From contig NZ_CAKSNX010000006.1 in assembly GCF_934476685.1 (NCBI RefSeq), positions 62,001 to 126,000 on the forward strand: a stretch of DNA of 64,000 bases, given 5' to 3'. Within the stretch, counting starts at the first letter, position 1, and each line of letters opens with the position of its first letter. Origin of the DNA: an uncultured Ruminococcus sp. Lineage in GTDB: Bacteria > Bacillota > Clostridia > Oscillospirales > Ruminococcaceae. Positions 42,365-50,911 of the stretch are shown here, in pieces. Both the position numbers and the translations under genes were made by a program. The notes beneath the pieces were generated by a model. It did not search any database. It had not been told where the DNA came from and worked only from the letters and a program-made list of their open reading frames with translations.

Positions 42365-44992
42365 TTACTTGTTAGCGATTGCAGCCTGAGCAGCAGCAAG
42401 TCTAGCTATTGGAACTCTGAATGGTGAGCAAGATACATAGTCAAGACCGATCTTGTGGCAGAACTCAACTGATGTTGGGTCACCGCCGTGCTCGCCGCAG
42501 ATACCGATGTGGAGCTTTGGATTAACTGGCTTACCAAGCTTGATAGCCATATCCATGAGCTTGCCTACACCTGTCTGGTCAAGCTTAACGAATGGATCGT
42601 TCTCGTAGATCTTTGCATCATAGTAAGCATTGAGGAACTTACCAGCGTCATCTCTTGAGAAACCGAATGTCATCTGTGTAAGGTCATTTGTACCGAAGCA
42701 GAAGAAGTCAGCTTCCTTAGCGATCTCGTCAGCTGTAAGAGCAGCTCTTGGGATCTCGATCATTGTACCAACTTCGTACTTGAGGTCAGAACCAGCAGCA
42801 GCGATCTCAGCGTCAGCAGTTTCAACAACTACCTTCTTAACGAACTTAAGTTCCTTAACGTCGCCAACCAGTGGGATCATGATCTCAGGTTCAACTGTCC
42901 AGTCTGGGTGATTCTTCTTAACGTTGATAGCAGCCTTGATAACAGCCTTTGTCTGCATCTTTGCGATCTCAGGATATGTTACTGCAAGACGGCAGCCACG
43001 GTGACCCATCATTGGGTTGAACTCGTGGAGTGAAGCGATGATAGCCTTGATGTCCTCAACAGACTTGCCCTGTGCCTTAGCAAGAGCCTCGATATCAGCC
43101 TCTTCTGTTGGTACGAACTCGTGGAGAGGTGGGTCAAGGAATCTGATCGTTACAGGATTTCCTTCAAGTGCCTCATAAAGAGCCTCGAAGTCAGCCTGCT
43201 GCATTGGCTCGATCTTAGCAAGAGCAGCTTCTCTCTCTTCAACTGTATCTGAGCAGATCATCTCTCTGAATGCAGCGATTCTCTCAGGATCGAAGAACAT
43301 ATGCTCTGTACGGCAAAGTCCGATACCCTCAGCGCCGAGCTCTCTAGCCTTCTTAGCGTCAGCAGGAGTATCAGCGTTTGTTCTTACCTTAAGTGTTCTG
43401 TACTTGTCAGCCCAGCTCATGATTCTGCCGAACTCACCAGCGATAGTAGCGTCTACTGTTGGGATGATGCCATCGTAGATGTTACCTGTTGAACCGTCGA
43501 TTGAAATGTAGTCACCCTCTGTGAATGTCTTGCCAGCGAGTGTGAACTTCTTGTTAGCCTCGTCCATAACGATATCAGAGCAGCCTGATACGCAGCAAGT
43601 ACCCATACCACGAGCAACAACGGCAGCGTGTGATGTCATACCGCCTCTAACTGTGAGGATACCCTGTGAAGCCTTCATACCTGTGATGTCCTCAGGTGAA
43701 GTTTCAAGTCTTACGAGAACTACCTTTTCACCCTTAGCGTTCCATGCCTCAGCATCGTCAGCTGTGAATACGATCTTACCGCAAGCAGCTCCCGGTGAAG
43801 CACCAAGACCCTTTCCGATAGGTGTAGCAGCCTTGATAGCCTTTGCGTCGAACTGTGGGTGGAGAAGTGTATCGAGGTTTCTAGGATCGATCATTGCAAC
43901 AGCTTCTTCTTCAGTTCTCATGCCCTCGTCAACGAGATCGCAAGCGATCTTAAGAGCAGCCTGAGCTGTTCTCTTACCGTTTCTTGTCTGGAGCATATAG
44001 AGCTTCTTGTTCTCAACTGTGAACTCCATATCCTGCATATCTCTGTAATGATTTTCGAGAGTCTTGCAAACTTCCTGGAACTGAGCAAATGCCTCTGGGA
44101 ACTTCTCTTCCATCTGAGCGATAGGCATTGGTGTACGAACACCGGCAACAACGTCCTCGCCCTGTGCGTTTGTAAGGAACTCACCGAACAGACCCTTAGC
44201 GCCTGTTGCAGGGTCTCTTGTGAATGCAACACCTGTTCCGCAGTCGTCACCCATGTTACCGAATGCCATGGACTGAACGTTTACTGCAGTACCCCATGAA
44301 TAAGGGATATCGTTGTCACGTCTGTATACGTTAGCTCTTGGGTTATCCCATGAACGGAATACTGCCTTGATAGCGCCCATGAGCTGCTCCTTAGGATCAG
44401 TTGGGAAGTCAACGCCGATCTTCTCCTTGTACTCAGCCTTGAACTGGCCAGCGAGTTCCTTAAGGTCATCAGCTGTAAGGTCAACGTCCTGTGTAACGCC
44501 CTTCTTAGCCTTCATCTGGTCGATAAGCTCTTCAAAGTACTTCTTACCAACTTCCATAACTACGTCAGAATACATCTGGATGAATCTTCTGTAGCAGTCC
44601 CAAGCCCATCTTGGATTGTTGGACTTCTTAGCGATAACTTCAACAACCTCTTCGTTAAGACCGAGGTTAAGGATTGTATCCATCATACCAGGCATAGATG
44701 CTCTAGCACCTGAACGTACGGAAACGAGGAGCGGATTCTCCTTATCACCGAACTTCTTGCCTGTGATCTCTTCCATCTTACCGATATACTCGTTGATCTC
44801 TGCCATGATACCTTCGTTGATCTCACGGCCGTCCTCATAATACTGAGTACAAGCTTCTGTTGTGATCGTAAAGCCCTGAGGTACAGGGAGACCGATATTT
44901 GTCATCTCAGCCAGGTTAGCACCCTTACCGCCGAGAAGCTCTCTCATGTTAGCATTGCCTTCAGAGAAAAGATAACAATACTTCTTTGCCAT
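42365..44992 (-). CDS. ppdK: pyruvate, phosphate dikinase
   Basis: Interconverts PEP, AMP and PPi with pyruvate, ATP and Pi; in anaerobes it works in PPi-linked glycolysis. 875 residues, normal. N-terminal nucleotide-binding domain (LLGGKGANLAEM, SVRSGARASMPGMMDT), swivelling His domain with GGMTSHAAVVARGMG, and C-terminal TIM barrel (GLCRTEHMFF, GHRGCRLAVTYPEI, CFGTNDLTQMTFG, GICGEHGGDP). ATG 44992 is chosen; the upstream in-frame TTG lies in the GGAGG site. Codon use suggests high expression. Confidence 0.97.
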   Translation of the reverse strand: MAKKYCYLFSEGNANMRELLGGKGANLAEMTNIGLPVPQGFTITTEACTQYYEDGREINEGIMAEINEYIGKMEEITGKKFGDKENPLLVSVRSGARASMPGMMDTILNLGLNEEVVEVIAKKSNNPRWAWDCYRRFIQMYSDVVMEVGKKYFEELIDQMKAKKGVTQDVDLTADDLKELAGQFKAEYKEKIGVDFPTDPKEQLMGAIKAVFRSWDNPRANVYRRDNDIPYSWGTAVNVQSMAFGNMGDDCGTGVAFTRDPATGAKGLFGEFLTNAQGEDVVAGVRTPMPIAQMEEKFPEAFAQFQEVCKTLENHYRDMQDMEFTVENKKLYMLQTRNGKRTAQAALKIACDLVDEGMRTEEEAVAMIDPRNLDTLLHPQFDAKAIKAATPIGKGLGASPGAACGKIVFTADDAEAWNAKGEKVVLVRLETSPEDITGMKASQGILTVRGGMTSHAAVVARGMGTCCVSGCSDIVMDEANKKFTLAGKTFTEGDYISIDGSTGNIYDGIIPTVDATIAGEFGRIMSWADKYRTLKVRTNADTPADAKKARELGAEGIGLCRTEHMFFDPERIAAFREMICSDTVEEREAALAKIEPMQQADFEALYEALEGNPVTIRFLDPPLHEFVPTEEADIEALAKAQGKSVEDIKAIIASLHEFNPMMGHRGCRLAVTYPEIAKMQTKAVIKAAINVKKNHPDWTVEPEIMIPLVGDVKELKFVKKVVVETADAEIAAAGSDLKYEVGTMIEIPRAALTADEIAKEADFFCFGTNDLTQMTFGFSRDDAGKFLNAYYDAKIYENDPFVKLDQTGVGKLMDMAIKLGKPVNPKLHIGICGEHGGDPTSVEFCHKIGLDYVSCSPFRVPIARLAAAQAAIANK

Positions 44993-45299
44993 TGGTTTTT
45001 CTACCTCCAAATTATTACTATTCCGTAAACCATAAAAACTTTAAAAACCATGATTACGGTTGTATTTATATTATAACAGACTTTGAATAAAATTACCATA
45101 GTTTCAGACCATTTTAGTGCATAAAATCTTATACAATTTTTCAGCATACTTTATGTGCATTTTCAACAATTATCAGTTCATATGACAAAATGTGCTTTTT
45201 GCAGAACCAATTACAGGATATAATCTGAATGATGAAAAATATATCTTAAATACATTCTGTGTCGGGATTTTGTATAATATAACTGTTTATATTTACGTC

Positions 45300-45328
45300 T
45301 TGATTTATAAAAGAAAAAATGCTATAAT
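45300..45328 (+). promoter_or_regulatory. promoter of the carboxypeptidase gene
   Basis: TTGATT (45300-45305), 17 bases, TATAAT (45323-45328). Because transcription starts near 45335, an open frame extending upstream to 45192 cannot be the real start. Confidence 0.75.
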
Positions 45329-45482
45329 AATCAATGTATTTCCGTATACAAAGGCAAAATGTATACAGCAGACAATAAAGTTTCCCGAAGTTTTTCGTTT
45401 TCATAGTCTTATACGAACTGTGGAAACGTTCAAGCGCCGAAAGGAGGAAAATGCTTCGTTTTCCCGAAGCATTGACATTAAT

Positions 45483-46574
45483 ATGGATTCTCAGAATAAT
45501 AATCAGCCTCATGAGATAGAACCTATAATTGAGTATGAGGACTGCACAGACTATGTTCCAAGTCAGGAACAGGTGATGTACGAACGTGAGATACAAATGC
45601 GTATGCGTGAACGCCGCAAAGCAGCTGAAAGGCGCAGAGTGAACCGCAACAGGACCATTGCGCTCATACTTCTGCTGGCAATAATATTCATCATAGTCAA
45701 GAGCTGTTCAGGCGGCAGCGGCAATAAGGACGAGTCATCATCGGCTGCGGACAGTTCTTCCGTTTCTTCCGTATCATCGGACAGTTCAAAAGTTGCTGAA
45801 GCAAACATTAACAAAACAGATAGTTCAAAATCTTCCGACAGCAGCACAAGCGGCAATGTCAGCACGACCGGCAAGAAAATAGAACAGATAAACGGCATGA
45901 CATTCGTTGACGATGTTCTTATCGTGAACAAGACATATTCCCTGCCGTCAGATTATGACCCAGGTACAAGCGCAGCCGCACAGAATGCATTTGATGAAAT
46001 GGCAGCAGCCGCAATGAATGACGGCATTTACCTTTTCGTCAACTCGGGTTACAGGAGCTATCAGGAGCAGGAAACGCTGTATAACAACTACGCATGGCAA
46101 AGAGGTACTGACGAGGCGGACAAGGTTTCATCACGTCCGGGACATTCAGAACATCAGACAGGACTTACCTTTGACGTAAACTCAACGGAATTTTCTTTCG
46201 GCGATACGCAGGAGGCAAAGTGGCTTGCCGCACATTGTGCTGAATACGGCTTTATAATCCGCTACCCACAGGGAAAAGAAGATATTACAGGCTATTCCTA
46301 TGAGCCGTGGCATATACGCTATCTTGGAGTTGAAAAGGCAAAAGAAGTAGCAGACAGCGGACTTTGCCTTGAAGAATATCTCGGCGTGACTTCGGATTAC
46401 AAGTACGCAGAGGATATGAATGAGAACACAAGCACTGCCAGCAGCGCAGTAAGTTCTGCGGCCGACAATACTGATACTAACTATTACGCAGATTATAATA
46501 CAGATTACAACACCGACTACAACACAGATTATAACAATTATAATACTGACTATACCGATTATACTCAGTATTAA
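45483..46574 (+). CDS. VanY-type D-alanyl-D-alanine carboxypeptidase
   Basis: A 363-residue membrane-anchored peptidase trimming the D-Ala of cell-wall peptides. Basic cytoplasmic N-terminus, one helix (about 58-73), Ser/Lys linker, catalytic domain with GYRSYQEQ (R191), SRPGHSEHQTGLTFDV (H224, D231) and EPWHIRY (H277), and a C-terminal tail of Tyr/Asp/Asn repeats (DYNTDYNTDY). The ATG at 45483 lacks a close ribosome site; AGGAGG at 45442-45447 is separated from it by a 9-base-pair hairpin (45450-45473). Confidence 0.87.
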   Translation: MDSQNNNQPHEIEPIIEYEDCTDYVPSQEQVMYEREIQMRMRERRKAAERRRVNRNRTIALILLLAIIFIIVKSCSGGSGNKDESSSAADSSSVSSVSSDSSKVAEANINKTDSSKSSDSSTSGNVSTTGKKIEQINGMTFVDDVLIVNKTYSLPSDYDPGTSAAAQNAFDEMAAAAMNDGIYLFVNSGYRSYQEQETLYNNYAWQRGTDEADKVSSRPGHSEHQTGLTFDVNSTEFSFGDTQEAKWLAAHCAEYGFIIRYPQGKEDITGYSYEPWHIRYLGVEKAKEVADSGLCLEEYLGVTSDYKYAEDMNENTSTASSAVSSAADNTDTNYYADYNTDYNTDYNTDYNNYNTDYTDYTQY

Positions 46575-46763
46575 GCTAATGAGTGTAGTAAAATATACCG
46601 CTGAAAACAGCAAACTTTGTTCGGGGTTAAATGGCTAACAATGATCGTTACTACGATGGATTTTGGCAAGGTAAGAATGTAACAAATGTGAGTTCAATAT
46701 AAGTTTGCAATCACAGGTAATTTGAAACGGCATAAATTTTAACAAAGTTGTAGTGTCAAAACA
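46575..46763 (+). other. intergenic, possible 23-codon open frame
   Basis: ATG at 46631 after CGGGG starts a frame of 23 codons (MANNDRYYDGFWQGKN...) ending at 46702. No homologue known to me. No terminator is evident after the carboxypeptidase gene. Confidence 0.25.
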
Positions 46764-46940
46764 GGCGACCGCAGGTCGCCCCTACCGAAACATCGAACCT
46801 TGAAAAACCGACATAAAACCTCATCAAAGTATATTTAAGTAAAAGCCACATCTCCGTTTCTTCCGAGCACAAAAGTAAAAGACCGCACAGCAGACAGCGA
46901 GTTTACGAGCGCCACGAATAGAGCCGTCCGCCCGAGGACA
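46764..46940. repeat. interspersed repeat, copy A
   Basis: Begins with the palindrome GGCGACCGCAGGTCGCC followed by CCTAC and ends with GAGCCGTCCGCCCGAGGAC. Shared segments with copy B (47972-48140) include TCCGTTTCTTCCGAGCAC, GCAGACAGCGAGTTTAC and GCCGTCCGCCCGAGGAC. It ends four bases before the tyrA promoter. Confidence 0.85.
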
Positions 46941-46943
46941 CTA

Positions 46944-46972
46944 TTGACAAAGTAGGGGGATAGTGGTATACT
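46944..46972 (+). promoter_or_regulatory. promoter of tyrA
   Basis: TTGACA (46944-46949), 17 bases, TATACT (46967-46972). Confidence 0.85.
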
Positions 46973-47034
46973 TTATTACATAAAAGCTTAAAAGCGTAAA
47001 AGTATCGACACTTTTGTGAAAGGACTTGATATAT

Positions 47035-47877
47035 ATGAAAATAGGTATAGTCGGACTTGGACTTATCGGCGGCTCACTTGCTAAATCAATAAAGAAAAAT
47101 ACTTCCAACAGCTGTTATGGGCTCGATATCAATAAAGGCTCTGTCGCAGGCGCTATCGCTCAGGAGGCTATCGACGGAGAATTTACCGCCGACCACCTCG
47201 ACAGCTTTGACGTAGTTATCGTCAGCCTCCACCCACAGCAGACAATAGACTTCATCATAGAAAATAAAGACCGTTTCAAAAAAGGCGGAATCGTTATGGA
47301 TACCTGCGGCGTGAAAGGCGCAATAGTTGATGCCGTTGAAAAACCGCTGGCAGATTCGGGAGTTAATTTTATCGGCTGTCACCCTATGGCAGGCCGTGAG
47401 TTCTCAGGCTTTGCTTATTCAGTGGATAACCTTTTTGAAAACGCAAGCTTTATTATGACACCTACCGATAATACACCTATGCGTGTTGTAAAGGAAATAT
47501 CAAGCCTTGCTTATGATATAGGTTTTGCAAGAGTGGTCGTTTCAAATACAGAGGAGCATGACCACGTTATTGCTTTCACCTCACAGCTTGCACACGTCGT
47601 TTCAAGCTCGTATGTAAAAAGTCCCAGCCTGTTAAAACAGTCGGGATTTTCCGCAGGTTCTTTTAAGGATCTCACAAGAGTGGCTAAGCTTAACGAGGAT
47701 ATGTGGACATCACTTTTCCTTATGAACAAAGAACCTCTGGTGGAAGAGATAGACTGCATAATTGCACGTCTGAAAGAATACAGAGATGCAATCGCAAACA
47801 ATAATGCAGAAGTTCTCCACGACCTTCTCCGTGACGGACGTGAACTTAAAGAACTTTCGCTTAATCAGAGCAAATAA
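47035..47877 (+). CDS. tyrA: prephenate dehydrogenase
   Basis: Oxidative decarboxylation of prephenate to 4-hydroxyphenylpyruvate for tyrosine synthesis. 280 residues: N-terminal NAD fold GIVGLGLIGGSLA, then DTCGVKG and the signature GCHPMAGREFSG, with helical C-terminal dimerisation domain containing FTSQLAHV. No ACT domain. ATG 47035 follows AAAGGA; an in-frame TTG at 47026 is rejected. Transcribed alone. Confidence 0.92.
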   Translation: MKIGIVGLGLIGGSLAKSIKKNTSNSCYGLDINKGSVAGAIAQEAIDGEFTADHLDSFDVVIVSLHPQQTIDFIIENKDRFKKGGIVMDTCGVKGAIVDAVEKPLADSGVNFIGCHPMAGREFSGFAYSVDNLFENASFIMTPTDNTPMRVVKEISSLAYDIGFARVVVSNTEEHDHVIAFTSQLAHVVSSSYVKSPSLLKQSGFSAGSFKDLTRVAKLNEDMWTSLFLMNKEPLVEEIDCIIARLKEYRDAIANNNAEVLHDLLRDGRELKELSLNQSK

Positions 47878-47883
47878 AATTCA

Positions 47884-47920
47884 AGTGCGTTAAAACAGAT
47901 TTTGTTTTAACGCACTTTTT
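47884..47920 (+). terminator. terminator of tyrA
   Basis: Perfect stem AGTGCGTTAAAAC / GTTTTAACGCACT, 7-base loop, T5 tail. Confidence 0.9.
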
Positions 47921-47971
47921 ATGTGACATATTATATTTTTATTTGACACATTACATTTGACGTGAAAAAGC

Positions 47972-48140
47972 GGGCGACCAAAGGTCGCCCCTACGCAAAT
48001 TATTAAAGTTAATATAAAACCTTATCAAAGTGGGTTTCAGTATAAATCATATATCCGTTTCTTCCGAGCACGAAATGATAAGCCCCGACAGCAGACAGCG
48101 AGTTTACCGAGCGTCCCGAACCGAGCCGTCCGCCCGAGGA
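47972..48140. repeat. interspersed repeat, copy B
   Basis: Same order of elements as copy A: GGGCGACC/GGTCGCCC palindrome with CTAC, then TATAAAACCTTATCAAAG, TCCGTTTCTTCCGAGCAC, GCAGACAGCGAGTTTAC, GCCGTCCGCCCGAGGA. It ends exactly at the stop codon of galE. Confidence 0.85.
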
Positions 48141-49151
48141 CTAAAGTCCGTTTGGGTTGTTTTTGATGAAGTTCCAGCTGCTTGCAGTCATTTCATCAAG
48201 AGAAAGCTTTGCCTCCCAACCGAATACCCTCTTCGCCTTGTCAGGATTTGCATAGCAAGTCGCAATGTCGCCTGCACGTCTTGGAAGTACCTTGTACGGA
48301 AGCTCACGTCCGCAAGCCTTCTCAAAACTGTGAAGTACATCAAATACCGACGAACCCTTTCCTGTTCCGAGGTTTACTGCGTCACAACCCTTGTTTTCAA
48401 GTACATATTTTACTGCGCAAAGATGTCCCTTTGCGAGATCTACAACGTGTATGTAATCTCTTACTCCCGTTCCGTCGGGGGTGTCGTAGTCATCTCCGAA
48501 TACACCTAATCTTTCAAGCTTTCCTACTGCTACCTGACAAATGTACGGAAGAAGATTGTTCGGTATTCCGTTAGGATCTTCGCCGATAAGTCCGCTTGAA
48601 TGCGCTCCGATAGGATTGAAGTATCTCAGCAGAGAAACGCTCCATTCATCGTCAGCAACACATACATCTCTCAAGATCTGCTCGATCATTACCTTTGTGT
48701 ATCCGTATGGATTTGTGGCAGATGTCGGCATATCTTCTGTGTACGGCGCTTTGTTTACAGGGCCGTATACCGTTGCGGAAGATGAAAATACTATCTTCTT
48801 GCAGCCGTACTTTCTCATTGCTCTTATAAGATTGAGCGTACCTGTAATATTGTTGTGATAGTATTCAACAGGCTTTGCAACAGACTCGCCTACCGCCTTG
48901 AGTCCTGCAAAATGAATTACTGCGTCTATCTTGTTTTCTTCAAAGATCTTCTCCATTCCTTCAAGATCAAGCATATCTGTTTCGTAAAATGCAAAATCCT
49001 TTCCTGTGATCTTCTTTATTCTGTTAAGCGCCTCAGGCTTTGAGTTTGAAAAGTTGTCCATTATTACTACTTCGTAGCCTGCCTCCAGCAGTTCTACGCA
49101 GGTGTGGCTGCCGATAAATCCCGCTCCGCCTGTTACAAGTATCATTGCCAT
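48141..49151 (-). CDS. galE: UDP-glucose 4-epimerase
   Basis: Interconverts UDP-glucose and UDP-galactose for galactose use and envelope polysaccharides. 336 residues: NAD-binding GGAGFIG (8-14), SSSATVYG (about 123-130) and catalytic Y149-GYT-K153. GGGAG precedes the ATG. The gene's last codon abuts interspersed repeat copy B, and no clear terminator is seen beyond it. Confidence 0.95.
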   Translation of the reverse strand: MAMILVTGGAGFIGSHTCVELLEAGYEVVIMDNFSNSKPEALNRIKKITGKDFAFYETDMLDLEGMEKIFEENKIDAVIHFAGLKAVGESVAKPVEYYHNNITGTLNLIRAMRKYGCKKIVFSSSATVYGPVNKAPYTEDMPTSATNPYGYTKVMIEQILRDVCVADDEWSVSLLRYFNPIGAHSSGLIGEDPNGIPNNLLPYICQVAVGKLERLGVFGDDYDTPDGTGVRDYIHVVDLAKGHLCAVKYVLENKGCDAVNLGTGKGSSVFDVLHSFEKACGRELPYKVLPRRAGDIATCYANPDKAKRVFGWEAKLSLDEMTASSWNFIKNNPNGL

Positions 49152-49227
49152 AAAATTTACTCCCTTCAGTTTTCGTCTTATGTATTGTCAGCAAAGTATT
49201 TTTACCCCTGTTTACTTTGCTGATTTT

Positions 49228-49255
49228 ATTATACCATATCTGAAAAATTTTGCAA
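49228..49255 (-). promoter_or_regulatory. promoter of galE
   Basis: Minus strand TTGCAA (49255-49250), 16 bases, TATAAT (49233-49228). Confidence 0.7.
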
Positions 49256-49287
49256 GAGTAAAATCGTTTCATTTACATGGATTTTTG

Positions 49288-49316
49288 TTGCAGAAGATAA
49301 CTTTATATGCTATAAT
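49288..49316 (+). promoter_or_regulatory. promoter of the second AraC gene
   Basis: TTGCAG (49288-49293), 17 bases, TATAAT (49311-49316), divergent from the galE promoter. Confidence 0.75.
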
Positions 49317-49354
49317 GTCATTGTAAGTATTGAAAGTACGGGAGGAAAACAAAA

Positions 49355-50212
49355 ATGTCGGACAAACATTCCTTTATAAGCGCACAGTCCGAAAACGCTC
49401 CCCTTTTCGTCTATAACGTCGGATATGAAAAATGTGCGCCGCTCCATAAGTGGGGACTAGGTGTGCGTGACCACTACCTTATCCACCATATCGTCAGCGG
49501 AAAAGGCATATATTTTGCCAACGGAAAAGAGTACGAACTGTGCGCAGGCAACACATTTATCATCTACCCACGCACGGAGATCTACTATGCCGCCGATAAG
49601 GACGATCCATGGGCATACTACTGGGCAGGATTCAGCGGCAGTGAGGCGGAAAGTCTGCTGGAGCGGACTGATTTTTCGAGAGATTATCCCGTTATCTCCG
49701 CCGACTTCGGGGACGAGCTGAAAAACTCCATTGAGAGTATATATAATTTCAGAGGTCATTCTACTGCGGATTCTGTTAGAATGACTGGTCAACTTTATAT
49801 CACCCTCGGTCTGCTCATAGATAAAGCCGTTGACCGCCGACCGCATAACAGCAAGGCTGCCTTCTGCGTGAAAAAAGCGGTAAGATATATGAAATTCAAC
49901 TATGCAATGGATATCGGCATAGAGCAGGCGGCAGAGTATGCACAGGTCAGCAGAGCAACACTTTACCGTGCGTTTATGGAAACCAAAGGCATCTCCCCTA
50001 TCGCATACCTTACTGAAATAAGGATAAACAATGCGGTGCGCCTCCTGGAAAGCACCTCTCTCTCCATTTCCGCAGTGGCACGTTCGGCAGGATTTGAAGA
50101 CCCTCTCTACTTTTCAAGAGTGTTCAAAAAGCATAAAGGCACATCGCCTGTCGAATATAAAAACACTTTTGAAAAGCAGGTCAAAAACAAGGAAAATATA
50201 TCCGAAAAATAA
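49355..50212 (+). CDS. AraC-family regulator (cupin type)
   Basis: A 285-residue regulator with an AraC_binding cupin (HHIVSGKGIYFANGKEY, residues 48-64; YPRTEIYYAADKDDPWAYYW near 72-91) and two C-terminal HTH motifs (IEQAAEYAQVSRATLYRAF, and ISAVARSAGFEDPLYFSRVF with HKGTSPVEYK). Resembles sugar-responsive activators of alpha-galactoside or similar genes. Divergent from galE, so a galactose link is possible, but not shown. Confidence 0.88.
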   Translation: MSDKHSFISAQSENAPLFVYNVGYEKCAPLHKWGLGVRDHYLIHHIVSGKGIYFANGKEYELCAGNTFIIYPRTEIYYAADKDDPWAYYWAGFSGSEAESLLERTDFSRDYPVISADFGDELKNSIESIYNFRGHSTADSVRMTGQLYITLGLLIDKAVDRRPHNSKAAFCVKKAVRYMKFNYAMDIGIEQAAEYAQVSRATLYRAFMETKGISPIAYLTEIRINNAVRLLESTSLSISAVARSAGFEDPLYFSRVFKKHKGTSPVEYKNTFEKQVKNKENISEK

Positions 50213-50255
50213 TCTTATCTAAATCATAAGAATTTCTTAAATAATCTCTTATCTG

Positions 50256-50284
50256 TTGAATATTTTATCTTGTAGTGCTATAAT
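50256..50284 (+). promoter_or_regulatory. promoter of the DUF4358/transglutaminase pair
   Basis: TTGAAT (50256-50261), 17 bases, TATAAT (50279-50284). Confidence 0.78.
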
Positions 50285-50312
50285 CTTCTTAGAAAAGAAA
50301 GGATGATATAAA

Positions 50313-50837
50313 ATGATGCTTTTAAGAACGCTCTGTGCGGTGACTACCGCTCTGACAGCCGCTTTCACCATACTTACAGCCACAGGCTGTTCTTCAGCTG
50401 ATACAAGCAGCGTTGTGTCACAGTCGGAAAGCTCCGCCGAGCAGAAAACTGACATTACTGCCGAAAGCGTACTTTCCCATATAGATAACGAACTGCTGGA
50501 CGGCAAGGCTTACTGGGGCGACGATACTTTTGAAAGCAACTGCAAAAAGCTGTACGGCGTTGACACAGATCAGCTTACGGACGGCGGCATAATCTACGCT
50601 TCCGACGGCGGCAGTGCAGACGAGGTTTCGATGATAAAGACCTCAGACAGCGAACTCGGAAAAAAGCTGCTGACAGAAAGGCTAAAATCAAGACGCACAA
50701 CGTTTGAAACATACAAGCCGGAAGAAATGACAAAGCTTGACGAGGCTGATATATTTGAAGCAGGCGGTTACTGGGTGCTTGTTATATCCGATGACGAGGA
50801 CAGCATATCAAAGCTTATTAAATCAGCCGCAGAATAA
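50313..50837 (+). CDS. DUF4358-like lipoprotein
   Basis: A 174-residue predicted lipoprotein: lipobox ATGC (C26), short Ser-rich linker, then a domain with LYGVDTDQLTDGGIIYASDGGSADEVSMI that fits DUF4358 (from memory of the family). Firmicute DUF4358 proteins are exported and functionally uncharacterised. It is 74 bases upstream of a transglutaminase-like lipoprotein on the same strand. Confidence 0.72.
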   Translation: MMLLRTLCAVTTALTAAFTILTATGCSSADTSSVVSQSESSAEQKTDITAESVLSHIDNELLDGKAYWGDDTFESNCKKLYGVDTDQLTDGGIIYASDGGSADEVSMIKTSDSELGKKLLTERLKSRRTTFETYKPEEMTKLDEADIFEAGGYWVLVISDDEDSISKLIKSAAE

Positions 50838-50845
50838 AAGACAAC

Positions 50846-50884
50846 AGATAAAAATAAAAGATAAAAACAAAAGATAAAAACAAA
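50846..50884. repeat. three 13-base tandem units
   Basis: AGATAAAAA(T/C)AAA three times in a row in the gap between the two lipoprotein genes. It is A-rich, likely a slippage product, directly upstream of the transglutaminase ribosome site. Confidence 0.8.
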
Positions 50885-50911
50885 AGAACAACGGATAAGG
50901 AGATAACAAAA

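Noticed and set aside
45192..45482. 97-codon N-terminal extension of the carboxypeptidase
   Set aside because: A good promoter at 45300-45328 lies inside it and the extension has no signal or domain character.
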